Positions 15,423-25,051 of a stretch of 62,500 nt of DNA are shown piece by piece. Origin of the DNA: Oceanobacillus sojae. GTDB taxonomy: Bacteria > Bacillota > Bacilli > Bacillales > Amphibacillaceae. The notes under the pieces were generated by a model, which had not been told where the DNA came from, searched no databases, and saw only the letters and a list, made by a program, of their open reading frames with translations. Location of the stretch: positions 905,669-968,168 of the forward strand of contig NZ_LT727813.1 in the NCBI RefSeq assembly GCF_900162665.1, in the 5' to 3' direction. Position 1 is the stretch's first letter; each line of letters opens with the position of its first letter. The position numbers and the translations under genes are program-made.

Positions 15423-16706
15423 TTAAAGAAACGGGAACGGCTCCACGATTTCCTCCCCCAGCAGCATATTCTTCACCTTGAACTGATTATTTTTTACTTC
15501 GTTTTCTCCGATAATAATCACATTGCGGATTTTTTCCTTATTTGCTCTTTCCAGCGCTTTACTTATCTTTTTATTCCCCATCTCCACCTCTGCTTTGTAT
15601 CCTTTATTTCTTAAGAATTTCGATACTAATAAAGCTTCTTTTTGTGTGCCTAACGGGATAATATAATAATCTATTTCTTTGCCAGATTTTCGGCTTGCAC
15701 CGGCTACAGACATGGCTGTATAAATCACATCCAGTCCAAAAGAGATCCCAACGGTAGAGAAGGTTTCATCCGTCCCCATCAGTCCGCCGATTGCATTATC
15801 ATATCTTCCGCCGCTTCCTATGCTGGATGTAATAAACTGATCAGTTAAGAATACTTCATAAACAGTACCTGTATATATCTCTAATCCCCGTGCTAAAAAT
15901 GGGTTAAATACACACTGTTCACTGATATCAAGATAATCCAGATACGACTTTAGCTCTTTCAGCTCCTGCAGCCCTTGTTTCACCTTTTCATTTTGGACGG
16001 AGAGTGATTCAAAGTAGCTGAAATTAGTGTTATTTTCATCCGTCAAAAACTTCCTGACCAAACGAATCGATTCACCTGACAACCACAGCTCATTAAGTTC
16101 GCCTATAACAGCATTCACTCCAATTTTTTCTAGCTTATCCAATATCAGCACCGTCTTGTTTATATTGGCTTCTTCTACACCAAATAGTTCAAGTACTCCA
16201 GTTAATAATTTTCTGTTGTTATATTGAATGTTCACTTTTAATCTAAGTTTATCGAAAGCATCCAGTGCCATCATCATTAATTCCGCTTCTGCTATTTGTG
16301 AATCTACGCCGACAATATCCACATCACACTGGGTAAATTCCCGTAATCTTCCTGTTTTTATTGGCCCGTCTCGAAATACCTTGCCAATTTCATACCGCTT
16401 GAAGGGCATTTTCAATGTCGGATTCATTGCTGCCACTTTTGCAAATGGAATAGTGAGATCATACCGTAACGCTAAATCTCTTTCTCCTCTGTCCGTTAAA
16501 GTATACATCTCCTCTAATATTTCCGCACCGCCACCATATTTAGAAGCAAGTAACTCCGTGTAATTTAAGATAGGTGTTTCCAGAGGCTGACAGCCGTATT
16601 GGATAAATACATCTTCCAATGTCCTTCTGATATTTCTTCGTATACTTTCCGACTCTGGTAAATAATCCTGTGTTCCTTTTACATTTTGATAATTCATCTT
16701 CTTCAT
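15423..16706 (-). CDS. hisS: Histidyl-tRNA synthetase
   Basis: A 427-residue class II aminoacyl-tRNA synthetase that charges tRNA-His. The N-terminal KGTQDYLP, motif 2 (FRDGPIKTGRLREFTQCDVD, near residue 110), the histidine motif LARGLEIYTGTVYEVF and motif 3 with GSGGRYDNAIGGL are all intact, as is the C-terminal anticodon-binding domain. The ATG at 16706 has AGGAGG eight bases upstream; a 12-codon extension has no site. It is not next to aspS, its usual partner, so it may be a second hisS. The leader carries a terminator just before the ribosome binding site. Confidence 0.92.
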   Translation of the reverse strand: MKKMNYQNVKGTQDYLPESESIRRNIRRTLEDVFIQYGCQPLETPILNYTELLASKYGGGAEILEEMYTLTDRGERDLALRYDLTIPFAKVAAMNPTLKMPFKRYEIGKVFRDGPIKTGRLREFTQCDVDIVGVDSQIAEAELMMMALDAFDKLRLKVNIQYNNRKLLTGVLELFGVEEANINKTVLILDKLEKIGVNAVIGELNELWLSGESIRLVRKFLTDENNTNFSYFESLSVQNEKVKQGLQELKELKSYLDYLDISEQCVFNPFLARGLEIYTGTVYEVFLTDQFITSSIGSGGRYDNAIGGLMGTDETFSTVGISFGLDVIYTAMSVAGASRKSGKEIDYYIIPLGTQKEALLVSKFLRNKGYKAEVEMGNKKISKALERANKEKIRNVIIIGENEVKNNQFKVKNMLLGEEIVEPFPFL

Positions 16707-16729
16707 TTTCCTGGCCTCCTGTTTTATAG

Positions 16730-16779
16730 ACAAAAATCGCATTTGAGTTAAGTGTTAAACTTAATTCAAATGCGATTTC
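16730..16779 (-). terminator. Leader terminator (attenuator) of hisS
   Basis: Stem AAATCGCATTTGA-x-TTAAGT / ACTTAA-x-TCAAATGCGATTT with a short loop, followed by TTTTTG. It ends only 24 bases before the hisS start codon, immediately ahead of its ribosome binding site, which is the place of a transcription attenuator. Confidence 0.85.
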
Positions 16780-16786
16780 ATGAATA

Positions 16787-16839
16787 ATAGCCTTCCTAAT
16801 TCGATTTTTTTAAAACTTAAAATCGGTTAGCAAGGCTAT
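16787..16839 (-). promoter_or_regulatory. Leader hairpin overlapping the stop codon of the hisS leader peptide
   Basis: Minus-strand ATAGCCTT pairs with AAGGCTAT, and inner segments (CGATTTT/AAAATCG, with a TAA/TTA pair between) extend the stem across 53 bases. Its 5' arm begins inside the TAG of the short leader frame, so a ribosome paused at the His codons would block its base. Confidence 0.6.
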
Positions 16840-16889
16840 CTGATATGATGTAATTGTGAGAATGAATATATTGTGTTGACAAAATCCAT
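16836..16889 (-). CDS. Putative hisS leader peptide with tandem His codons
   Basis: A 17-codon frame, MDFVNTIYSFSQLHHIR, with AGAGGTG six bases before its ATG and starting about 18 bases after the predicted transcription start. Two CAT codons stand three codons before the stop. Position, ribosome binding site and His codons suit a leader peptide sensing histidyl-tRNA. Two His codons are few compared with the enteric his leader, so this is a proposal. Confidence 0.5.
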   Translation of the reverse strand: MDFVNTIYSFSQLHHIR

Positions 16890-16913
16890 AATGTTCACCT
16901 CTGATTTTGGATA

Positions 16914-16942
16914 AGTCTATCACATTGCTTTGCCGTTTTCAA
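16914..16942 (-). promoter_or_regulatory. Predicted hisS promoter
   Basis: TTGAAA (16937-16942) and TAGACT (16914-16919) on the minus strand are 17 bp apart. The start of transcription would lie about 200 bases before hisS and 18 bases before the leader peptide. Confidence 0.55.
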
Positions 16943-17026
16943 TAGTTTGGTTTGAGAGGTGTTTGACTTGTTAATGGAAAGTCAGCTTATTTAACGACTT
17001 TTTCAGTTACTATAATCCCGTAATCC

Positions 17027-19597
17027 TCAGAACAACTCATATGCTCTGGCAAGTTCTAACGCCTGCAATCGGTTTTTAACCTGTAATTTGCTGTAAATAT
17101 TATTAATATGTGTTTTTACCGTTGATAGAGAAACATTCAATTCCTCCGCTATTTCTTTATTAGATAACCCTTTATCCATCAGATCGAGGACAGATTTTTC
17201 CTTTATCGTAATCGATGGCTTGTAGCTATTTTCCACAAATGATTTATTCATTCCTTTGTCCAAAGGGAAAATAAGACGATGCAGCCGTTTCACGTAGGTT
17301 AAGGGAACTTTTTTATCTGGTTGACGATGCTGATTTTGACGCATCTTAATATATTGATCCAATAATTCTCCCAGTGGCGCTCCTTCATCAACAAAGGTGC
17401 GAATATAGTTTTCCGGATAGGCCAAAGCGAGCGCTTCCTCCAATGTCTCCATAGACTGGGCAATTTTCCCCTGTAGTGACAGCATCCTGCTCTGAGAAAT
17501 AAGCAATCGGATTCTGTTACCTTGTCTCCCTATTTTATTTTCGATCTGAAACAGTCTTTCTATTAAAGCAGCCGCTTTTTCCATTTGCCCACGTTCTATC
17601 AAAATAGTGGCAAATAAACTGTATTCCCTCGACATAGAGAGCGGTATTTCGTCCGTATAGTTTAAGCCGCTTGTTTTTAGCCATTGATTGACCTGTTTTT
17701 CATCCTCTTGTATTTTCGCTAATGTTGCCTGAAACAATACCACTCTCTTGGATAAATGCAAACTCCCTTCTGTTATAATTTGTTTCTCTAATTTTTGTAT
17801 CTTATTATTTGCAGTATCCCATTCTCCCTGCACTGCCGCTATACTGGCAAGCCAAAGCTCTGCTATGATTATCAGGCTTCGATTATCGCATGACTTTCCG
17901 ATATCATATGCACAGCGCATATGCCGTTCTGCTTCCCTCAAACGATTACGCTCATAATGTAATTTACCTAAATCGATATGAAGATGCGCAACAAAGTGGG
18001 CATGTTTCGTTTCAGACCAAATATCCAGCAGTGAAATTACTACCTGTTCGGCCAATCTGAGACTATTGTCAGATACATAAATTTCCCAAAGCGGATGATA
18101 ACCAACCCGATCGTTGCCAAAACCTACGAACAAATCTCCCGGAGGATGCTTTTCAACATATTCCTTTGAATATTCCACGGTGAACTCAAAATCCCGGTCC
18201 AAAAATGTGCGAAATGCAGTTAAAAAAGCCAGTCCAGCCTGCAGAATCTGACTTGTTTCAGAGGAAAGCGAATGAACATCCTGCTCCAGCTTGTGAACAG
18301 CTTTCCAGTATCCTTTGGTAGCAGCTTCCGTCCGTCCTGATAAATATTGAGCAGCAAGTTTTGTCAGCAGCATCATTGGTTTATCAAACAAAAACGAATC
18401 CGGGATAACATTCAGCCAGACACCAAGCATTGTCCATTCCTTGATAGCTTTTCCAGAAGCCATTTCTTCCAGCAGGGAAAGTGCAGATTCATATTCCTTT
18501 GCCATCAGATAGTGGTCAATTGCCTCATCTGCATATCCTTTTTCCTCCAGCCATTTTCCTGCTGTAGTATGAAGCCTCTGCCATTCATGCGGTTGACTAT
18601 ATTTCAGCTGTCTTATTAAAAATGCCTGAAAGAGATGATGATATCTGTACCATTCCCGCCTCTCATCCAAAGGTACAAGAAACAGGCTGTTTTGATCCAA
18701 AAACTGTAAATATACTTCACTCTCAATCTTTCCCGTGACAACCTCGCAAAGCCCTCCTGTCATCCGGTTTAAGATTGACGTCTGCATTAGAAATTGTTGA
18801 ATTGTCTCAGGCTGAAGCGAGAATACTTCTTCCAAAAAGTAATTGGAAATATCACAATCCATTCCACTCATTTTCTGGATAAGCGCCTCTGGGTCAGCCT
18901 GTTTCGGCAACGACATGACCGACAGCCGCATTGCAGTTGCCCATCCTTCTGTACGTTCTTGTACTGCCGCTGCTTCCTGAACAGACAGCTGCATATCACA
19001 GCTCTTTCTAAAAAAATCAGTTGTTTCTTCTGTATTGAAGCGTAAATCATCAGCTTCCAAGCCATTCAGCTTATTATTCGCCCGTAATTTTGAAAGGGAA
19101 AGTGCAGGTGGTGTCCGGCTTGCAATATAGAGATGCGTATGAGCAGGCAATCGCTCAATCAGATATAAAACGCCCTTCAGAATCAATGCATCTGTAATAA
19201 GATGAAAATCGTCCCATATGATAATCTGCGTCTCTGATAAACGGTGCAATTCGTTAATAAGTGCAGCAATCAGCGAGTCTCCTGCTGTATCTTCAGCGGC
19301 ATGCCGCAGTACAGCTTGTTCATCAAATTCTGGGCAGGACTGCTTCAGTGCCGCAATTGTATGCTCCCTGAAACGGACAGGGTCATTATCTCTCTGGTCA
19401 AATGACACCCAGGCAACAGGTTGACTGAGCGTTCTCGCCCACTCACTGAGCAATGTTGTTTTTCCATAGCCGGCAGGTGCTACAATCAAGGTAAGTTCAT
19501 GATTCACCCCTTTATCTAAACGTTGAAAAAGACGTACGCGCTCTACAAGGGGTAATCGATGTCTGGGTATATGTAATTTAGTGGCAATGATAGTCAT
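17027..19597 (-). CDS. MalT-like (LAL) ATP-dependent LuxR-family activator
   Basis: An 856-residue signal-transduction ATPase. The Walker A motif APAGYGKTTLLSEWA lies at residue 40 and the Walker B-like IIIWDDFHLI near 125. A winged-helix and long tetratricopeptide-like region follows (about 330-780). A LuxR-type HTH closes the protein (SNKEIAEELNVSLSTVKTHI, about 805-825). Such proteins oligomerise on binding an inducer and activate nearby catabolic or transport genes. No target is obvious; the next gene on the strand is hisS. The order NB-ARC-like module, repeats, HTH is complete. Confidence 0.85.
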   Translation of the reverse strand: MTIIATKLHIPRHRLPLVERVRLFQRLDKGVNHELTLIVAPAGYGKTTLLSEWARTLSQPVAWVSFDQRDNDPVRFREHTIAALKQSCPEFDEQAVLRHAAEDTAGDSLIAALINELHRLSETQIIIWDDFHLITDALILKGVLYLIERLPAHTHLYIASRTPPALSLSKLRANNKLNGLEADDLRFNTEETTDFFRKSCDMQLSVQEAAAVQERTEGWATAMRLSVMSLPKQADPEALIQKMSGMDCDISNYFLEEVFSLQPETIQQFLMQTSILNRMTGGLCEVVTGKIESEVYLQFLDQNSLFLVPLDERREWYRYHHLFQAFLIRQLKYSQPHEWQRLHTTAGKWLEEKGYADEAIDHYLMAKEYESALSLLEEMASGKAIKEWTMLGVWLNVIPDSFLFDKPMMLLTKLAAQYLSGRTEAATKGYWKAVHKLEQDVHSLSSETSQILQAGLAFLTAFRTFLDRDFEFTVEYSKEYVEKHPPGDLFVGFGNDRVGYHPLWEIYVSDNSLRLAEQVVISLLDIWSETKHAHFVAHLHIDLGKLHYERNRLREAERHMRCAYDIGKSCDNRSLIIIAELWLASIAAVQGEWDTANNKIQKLEKQIITEGSLHLSKRVVLFQATLAKIQEDEKQVNQWLKTSGLNYTDEIPLSMSREYSLFATILIERGQMEKAAALIERLFQIENKIGRQGNRIRLLISQSRMLSLQGKIAQSMETLEEALALAYPENYIRTFVDEGAPLGELLDQYIKMRQNQHRQPDKKVPLTYVKRLHRLIFPLDKGMNKSFVENSYKPSITIKEKSVLDLMDKGLSNKEIAEELNVSLSTVKTHINNIYSKLQVKNRLQALELARAYELF

Positions 19598-19754
19598 GTG
19601 TAATCACTCCCTATTTGTATCTATTTCTAAACATACAAGAAGTTATTGACTATTACTTTTTTACTATTATATCAGAATTAATTTATTTGTCCTGTATTAT
19701 CAGAAAATACCTTTTGTCACAGGATTCGCATTGCTATTTTTCTCTCTTTTACAT

Positions 19755-19792
19755 CAAAAAAAACGAAACCCCATAGAGTTTCGTTTTTTTGA
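19755..19792. terminator. Bidirectional terminator
   Basis: AAAAAAACGAAAC and TTTCGTTTTTTT pair across a ten-base loop (CCCATAGAG). On the minus strand it follows the VanZ/RDD gene by about 45 bases. Confidence 0.8.
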
Positions 19793-19836
19793 TAGAAAGC
19801 TTTAGCCAGGCTGGTTAATTTCATTTTCTCAGCCTG

Positions 19837-21000
19837 CTATTTGAGTCCTTCATCCATGTCTTTTCTCGGTGTTATACCAGAAGCGTAATCAAAATAAAAA
19901 GTACGCTTTCCTTTTTTAAAAATAACGAAAGCAGCATGAATAAATAAAACAATCCACATTATAATGAGAAAGCCGAACACAGCCATTGTAAGCCATACAT
20001 GATAAACATACAGCTCTGAATCCATATCCGGTTCAATTGCTGTCAATATATTTAAAAATGCGGATAATATCCACGGGACATAAAGGGCAACCATCCTTTT
20101 CAACATAGCCTGCCATTTAGGTACGTCACCCTCTGAGTCAGTAAGTTCAAAACGCAGGATACCCGTTCCTGCTGTTCTCCCGTCCCATACAAGCGGGACA
20201 ATAAAGTAAACAACAAAAAAGCCTGCTGTTTTATAAATAAATTCTATCATTTCATTTGATGTAAAAAGTCCTAATGTCATATTCCAGCTGACATGAACCA
20301 GCATAAAATCAATGAAAACTGCTAAAAGTTGGGCTAATGGACGAACAACTTGACTCTCCTGTATTTTATCCCTCTTAGCAAGAAGATTCTTTTTAGACGG
20401 GAATAAAGCCAGTATCATTGGAGCAATAAGAAATCCGAATAACGCCCCAGCACTATTTAAAATCAGATCATCCACATCAAATATACGGTAAGGACAATTA
20501 TATATCCCGTAAATGCCTGTTACCTGTGTAATCTCAAAGAACAGAGACAGACCAACCCCCAACCCTAATGCACGCTTCCAATAGCGTTTATTCTGCAAAA
20601 AGTATCTTAGATAAACGCCAAATGGCAGGAGTAACAGGATATTAAAAGCTGCTTGTAAAAATGCACTCTGTTTAAGTATCTGCATATAGGTCACAGGCTG
20701 TGTCCAAATAATTTTACTGCTGTTTATGGTATCTGTGATAAAAGAAAATGGTGCCAGTGAATAATGCACTGTGTCAGACGGCTGCAAAGCACAGGTATTT
20801 CGAGTATCCGGCAAAGGCAGAAGTACTAAAAATAAAGCCGATAGCAGATAAAAAATAAAAGAAAAGGCTACGATAGAAGCCCAAATACTTAAAAAACCAT
20901 ATTTTCTATATACATAAATCAGCCAGGGGATTGTGAGAAATATGGACAGCAGAAGAAACATGATAACAGCTGTCTGTATTGGCATGATGTATACCGACAT
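19837..21000 (-). CDS. VanZ-RDD fusion membrane protein
   Basis: A 387-residue membrane protein. The N-terminal half is a VanZ-like domain: LVLLPLPDTRN, a membrane hairpin, then LLLPFGVYLRY, the FEITQ motif and FDVDDLILNSAGALFGF. The C-terminal half (from about 225) is an RDD-type three-helix domain with the WDGRTAGTGILRFEL signature. VanZ-like proteins can lower sensitivity to glycopeptides such as teicoplanin; RDD domains are often linked to transport. The ATG at 21000 has AGAGGTG five bases upstream; the frame runs 21 codons further without a site. Confidence 0.82.
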   Translation of the reverse strand: MSVYIMPIQTAVIMFLLLSIFLTIPWLIYVYRKYGFLSIWASIVAFSFIFYLLSALFLVLLPLPDTRNTCALQPSDTVHYSLAPFSFITDTINSSKIIWTQPVTYMQILKQSAFLQAAFNILLLLPFGVYLRYFLQNKRYWKRALGLGVGLSLFFEITQVTGIYGIYNCPYRIFDVDDLILNSAGALFGFLIAPMILALFPSKKNLLAKRDKIQESQVVRPLAQLLAVFIDFMLVHVSWNMTLGLFTSNEMIEFIYKTAGFFVVYFIVPLVWDGRTAGTGILRFELTDSEGDVPKWQAMLKRMVALYVPWILSAFLNILTAIEPDMDSELYVYHVWLTMAVFGFLIIMWIVLFIHAAFVIFKKGKRTFYFDYASGITPRKDMDEGLK

Positions 21001-21183
21001 ATGTACACCTCTTTCGTAAATCATGAATGAATCTATGACCTCTTTTAAATAAAGGTTAAGCAAAAGTATTCAAGTTATTCTTTGTTTTACTTTAAAAAGG
21101 ATGCTCTGTCAAATATAGCGATAAGGATCATTCCGTTTACGTTTATTCCATTTTTAATTAGCACAACGCTGTTCTTTAACCTC

Positions 21184-21223
21184 AAAAACCCGTTCCAGAC
21201 CTGATAAGCTGAAACGGGTTTTT
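21184..21223 (-). terminator. Terminator after dtpT
   Basis: AAAAACCCGTT and AACGGGTTTTT form the stem of a strong hairpin, T-run included, about 80 bases past the dtpT stop; it is also usable on the plus strand. Confidence 0.75.
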
Positions 21224-21302
21224 AAGAAATATATAGTGAATCTGTCTTCTTGAAGAGCTATCGAATCTCGCTTAGACGATTTTAAGATATGCTCCATTCA
21301 TA

Positions 21303-22784
21303 TTACACTTTCTTTTTATAGAAAGAGGAGAATAAGAATAGAACAACACCCAGCAATACAGCAATTCCGCCAATAATTCCAAAGTACATAATCTCTGTTT
21401 CCGGACTATATAGTTTAACGATTTGCGCGTTTATGGCCTGTGCTGAAGCATTGGATAAGAACCATAGACTCATTGTCTGTGCAGAGAATGCCGCAGGAGC
21501 CATTCTTGTTGTGGCTGCTAAACCAACTGGTGATAAGCATAATTCACCAAATACCACAATTAAGAAGCTGAGTACCAGCCAAATTGGACTGACAAGTGCA
21601 TCAGGTCCTGCGTAAATTGCTGGAATGATCATAATCAAGAAAGAAAGACCGGCAAAAACCAAGCCTAATGAGAATTTTTTGTGTGTGGACGGCTGCCTTT
21701 TGCCAAGCTTCATCCACAGCGCTGCAAATACAGGTGCTAACAATACAATAAATAATGGGTTGAATGATTGGAACCAGGATGATTGCAGGGAAAAACCGGC
21801 AAATGATAATCTGGTCCGTTCATCTGCATATTGCGCCAGGATAACTGCCCCTTGCTCCTGAATTGCCCAAAATACCATTGCTGCAAGGAATAGTGGAATA
21901 TAAGCAAGTAAACTCTTTTGTTCCTGACTGGTTGTTTTCTTACTGAAATACATCACTAAAAAGTAAAGAATAGGAATAATTATCCCTAGTATACTCACTA
22001 ACATGATAAATCCATCAATAGTTAAAATACCGTTAGAAATTAGAATAGCACCAACAATAACAATTACTATTGCACTGATTCCAAATTTTAGAATTACAGA
22101 TTTCTTTTCTTCCGGTGATAACGGATTTGGCACATAAGAACCGGCAATCCCTAAATATTTCTTTCTGGTAGCTAAGAATATAATCAGCCCAACAAGCATA
22201 CCTAGTGCCGCTACCCCAAATCCAAGATGGAAATTATATTTTTGCCCGAGTGTTCCGACAATAAATGGTGCAATTAAACCACCAAGGTTAATTCCCATAT
22301 AGAATATACTGAAACCGGCGTCGGTACGCGGATCTTCTTTATCATATAAATCTCCGACAATATTGGATACATTCGGTTTTAACAGCCCAGTACCAATAAC
22401 AATTAAGCCCATCGATACAAACAGAGCTGTGACTCCTCCCGGAAAGGATAAGGCAATATGACCTGCCATAATCAATATTCCGCCATAGAAGACAGTTCTC
22501 TTTGTTCCAAGCAGACGGTCAGCAATCCAGCCGCCGATAATTCCTGACATATATACAAGTGAGCCGTAAATAGCCATGATGGAAGCAGCTGTTCCTTTAT
22601 CCAGATTCAGCCCGCCATCTTTTATTGCATAATACATATAGTAAAGTAAGATTGCTCTCATACCATAGTATGAAAATCTCTCCCAAAACTCTGTGAAGAA
22701 TAATGTAAACAAACCTTTAGGGTGTCCGAAAAAGCCTTTTTGCGGAATACTTTTAAGGATATCTTCTGAATTTTTTATTGTCAT
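21303..22784 (-). CDS. dtpT: Proton-dependent di/tripeptide transporter (POT family)
   Basis: A 493-residue transporter with 12-14 membrane helices. The signature FFTEFWERFSYYGMRAILL in helix 1 carries the ExxERFxYY proton-coupling motif, and the PTR2 signature FSIFYMGINLGGLIAPFIVG lies near residue 160. It imports di- and tripeptides with protons. It is monocistronic. The 770 bases upstream are AT-rich and gene-free. No convincing CodY box was found there, although CodY control is common for this gene. Confidence 0.92.
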   Translation of the reverse strand: MTIKNSEDILKSIPQKGFFGHPKGLFTLFFTEFWERFSYYGMRAILLYYMYYAIKDGGLNLDKGTAASIMAIYGSLVYMSGIIGGWIADRLLGTKRTVFYGGILIMAGHIALSFPGGVTALFVSMGLIVIGTGLLKPNVSNIVGDLYDKEDPRTDAGFSIFYMGINLGGLIAPFIVGTLGQKYNFHLGFGVAALGMLVGLIIFLATRKKYLGIAGSYVPNPLSPEEKKSVILKFGISAIVIVIVGAILISNGILTIDGFIMLVSILGIIIPILYFLVMYFSKKTTSQEQKSLLAYIPLFLAAMVFWAIQEQGAVILAQYADERTRLSFAGFSLQSSWFQSFNPLFIVLLAPVFAALWMKLGKRQPSTHKKFSLGLVFAGLSFLIMIIPAIYAGPDALVSPIWLVLSFLIVVFGELCLSPVGLAATTRMAPAAFSAQTMSLWFLSNASAQAINAQIVKLYSPETEIMYFGIIGGIAVLLGVVLFLFSSFYKKKV

Positions 22785-23555
22785 AATATTTCCTGTCCCT
22801 TTCTATTTAAATTGATTCACCCTTCGCAATTCATAGTATGGTTCCAAATATTATTCCAGCACCAAAGTAGAAAAATTGATACGCTTAAATAAATATTCTA
22901 ACAATTAAAAAATACCTCACCGTCTGGTTTTCGTTTACTGAAATCGTAAAACTGCCAAATAGAAGAGGTACCCTTGATTGATGACCATATAAGCAAATGC
23001 TAAAATGAAATAAAATCAACTTTAAAAAATAAACATATATAAATATTTATGTCATGCAGGAATGACACTGTTTTCTTAAATTGCACTGCTTCTATTTTCA
23101 AATGGATTTCTAATTCCTGCTTTGAAAATAAAACCTTTTTCGCATACTTGCTTTTGGCTCGTCAGGTGGTACTGCTTCTCCTGTTTATTTCCATGCGTAA
23201 AAGTCGAATATTGAATATGATAACACTATGAAAGTTTAATGTAAATTAATTGACAAGTGGTTATTTTTTCAATTTTTTCATCATATATTCACACGGTACC
23301 AAAAAAAGGAATTTTTTCAAACGAATAATGTACCAAAATTTCTATTCCGTAAAAGATACCGTTATTTTTTTGAACCAATATAATTTTCCAACATGCAAAA
23401 TTAATGGTATAGTTATCATAGGGATTGTAAAATAAGGTACGGTCCTTAAAATGTTTTTTCAATATTTATCAATCATACTAATAGAAATCGAAGCACAGTC
23501 CTATTTTCGCAGCGAATATAGATATAAATTGATTATACCCAAAAGGAGAAAACAA
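22785..23555. other. 770-base gene-free AT-rich region
   Basis: Between the divergent dtpT and DUF2294 genes only short frames occur. None has a ribosome binding site or codon pattern I trust. It must contain the dtpT promoter (minus) and the DUF2294 promoter (plus); I could not single out either. Confidence 0.5.
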
Positions 23556-24269
23556 GTGGAAAAAACAGTAGAATCCGGAATATCCAGTGCAATCGGCAAA
23601 TTATTTCGAGATAATTTCGGAAAAGGACCGGAGGCAATTTTTGTATCTATAGCAAAACCATACATTACTATTTATTTACGAAACTTTTTAGCTCCTATGG
23701 AAAAAATTCTGCTGAAGCAGGAAAATGAATTAAAATTCCAGGAAACCCGTGACCTGTTAATGAAAGAACTGACTCCGGAGATACAATCTATTATTTCTTC
23801 ACAGGCAGGAGTACAAGTAGACAAAATCTACTACGACTGGTCGACAGAAAATAGAAACGGAGTTCTCTTTGCAGAACTTGATTCCAACCTGGATGAAACA
23901 ACAGGGGACTATCTCAGTTATCCAGCCAAAAAACAGGTTCATGCGGAGATTAGCCGTTTTACCCAAAAAGCGCAAAAGTCTCCAAAAAAGCTTACATCAT
24001 GTATGCTTAACTCTCGCACATTAGTTTCCAGACGGGAGGATATTTTTGTTCTGATTGAACAGGAGCTTATCAGCTCCGGCTTTGAAAACCAGCTCAGGCT
24101 GTCAAAACGGAAGCTGGAAAAGAGTTTAATTGATAAAAAATTCTTAGAGTCTGTGCTTCATCAGGAAATACAAGATGTATTCGTAGACTGGGATTTTGAA
24201 AATGATACAGGCTTTGTTATCTTTATACTTAAACCAAAAAATAATATGGTGGAAATGTCTAGACAATAG
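23556..24269 (+). CDS. Tandem DUF2294-type protein
   Basis: A 237-residue soluble protein with two related halves. The first (residues 8-120) contains LFRDNFGKGPEAIFVSIAKP and a long helix LLMKELTPEIQSIISSQAGV, the pattern of DUF2294. The second (about 155-235) repeats the helix-strand layout with the ending DVFVDWDFENDTGFVIFIL. DUF2294 proteins are small and mostly single-domain, so the duplication is notable. The GTG at 23556 with AAGGAG seven bases upstream is the likely start. Function is unknown; the neighbouring RsbT-like gene hints at stress signalling, which is inference. Confidence 0.72.
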   Translation: MEKTVESGISSAIGKLFRDNFGKGPEAIFVSIAKPYITIYLRNFLAPMEKILLKQENELKFQETRDLLMKELTPEIQSIISSQAGVQVDKIYYDWSTENRNGVLFAELDSNLDETTGDYLSYPAKKQVHAEISRFTQKAQKSPKKLTSCMLNSRTLVSRREDIFVLIEQELISSGFENQLRLSKRKLEKSLIDKKFLESVLHQEIQDVFVDWDFENDTGFVIFILKPKNNMVEMSRQ

Positions 24270-24280
24270 AGCTAAGACAT

Positions 24281-24320
24281 AAGCCGAAAGGGATATCTTA
24301 TCCTTTTCGGCTTTTTTTAA
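24281..24320 (+). terminator. Terminator of the DUF2294 gene
   Basis: AAGCCGAAAGGGATA pairs with TATCCTTTTCGGCTT and is followed by a T-run; it begins 12 bases past the stop. Confidence 0.9.
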
Positions 24321-24524
24321 AATTAAATAAAATACTAAAAAGGAATTCAGACTGTGAGAACAATGATGAAAGATACACTATTAACTAAAAAAGGGGCAAA
24401 CTGGTATTTGGTTTTCATTCGCAATAATGCTGATTGATTCAGGTATACATCTCCAGCGATTTCCAATCGTTCTTAATCTGAAGCAAGGAATATAAAACTT
24501 TATCAAGAACTGGAGGACTAGACT

Positions 24525-24923
24525 ATGAAAACTCAATCAACTGTGAACATCAATAAGGAATTAGATATTGTCCAGGCCAGACAGGTAGGCCGGGATATAG
24601 CAAAACAGATTGGCTTCAGCACGGTTAATCAGGCGCGTATTACCACGGCAATATCTGAATTAGCCCGCAACATTTATTTATATGCAGGTAAAGGGCAGAT
24701 TTCTTTTGAAGTCATTGTCTCATTTAATCAAAAAGGCATAATTATGATCGCTGCTGACTCAGGGCCGGGAATAAACGATATCAGGCTGGTACTGCAGGAT
24801 GGCTATACCACTTCAGGTGGGCTTGGAGCAGGGCTCCCCGGAGTAAAGCGCCTGATGGATGAATTTGATATCCAATCGGAAAGCGGACAAGGCACAACAG
24901 TTAAGGCTATTAAATGGGTCTGA
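24525..24923 (+). CDS. RsbT-like serine kinase / anti-sigma regulatory factor
   Basis: A 132-residue GHKL-type protein. The N box ISELARNIYLYAG (near residue 44) and the G1/G2 boxes DSGPGINDI and GGLGAGLPGVKRLMDEFDI are nearly identical to RsbT, the stressosome kinase that phosphorylates RsbR/RsbS and activates RsbU. Here no rsbR, rsbS or rsbU is adjacent, so its partners must be elsewhere. GGAGG lies eight bases before the ATG. RsbW-like anti-sigma activity is less likely given the sequence. Confidence 0.82.
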   Translation: MKTQSTVNINKELDIVQARQVGRDIAKQIGFSTVNQARITTAISELARNIYLYAGKGQISFEVIVSFNQKGIIMIAADSGPGINDIRLVLQDGYTTSGGLGAGLPGVKRLMDEFDIQSESGQGTTVKAIKWV

Positions 24924-25051
24924 AATTTAACACACAAAGCTAAAAATATGCTGCTGTTTTCAACAAATAGCATCCCATTATTTTTAGTTGCCGTGTTGGT
25001 TTATATATTATTTATTGAAGAGTTGTCTTACTTCATTTTTTATTAGCCCTT

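Noticed and set aside
23161..23180. T-box-like AGGTGGTACTGC in the gap upstream of the DUF2294 gene
   Set aside because: It lacks the full AGGGTGG-ACCGCG core, has no specifier stem or terminator after it, and the next gene is not an amino-acid or tRNA synthetase gene.
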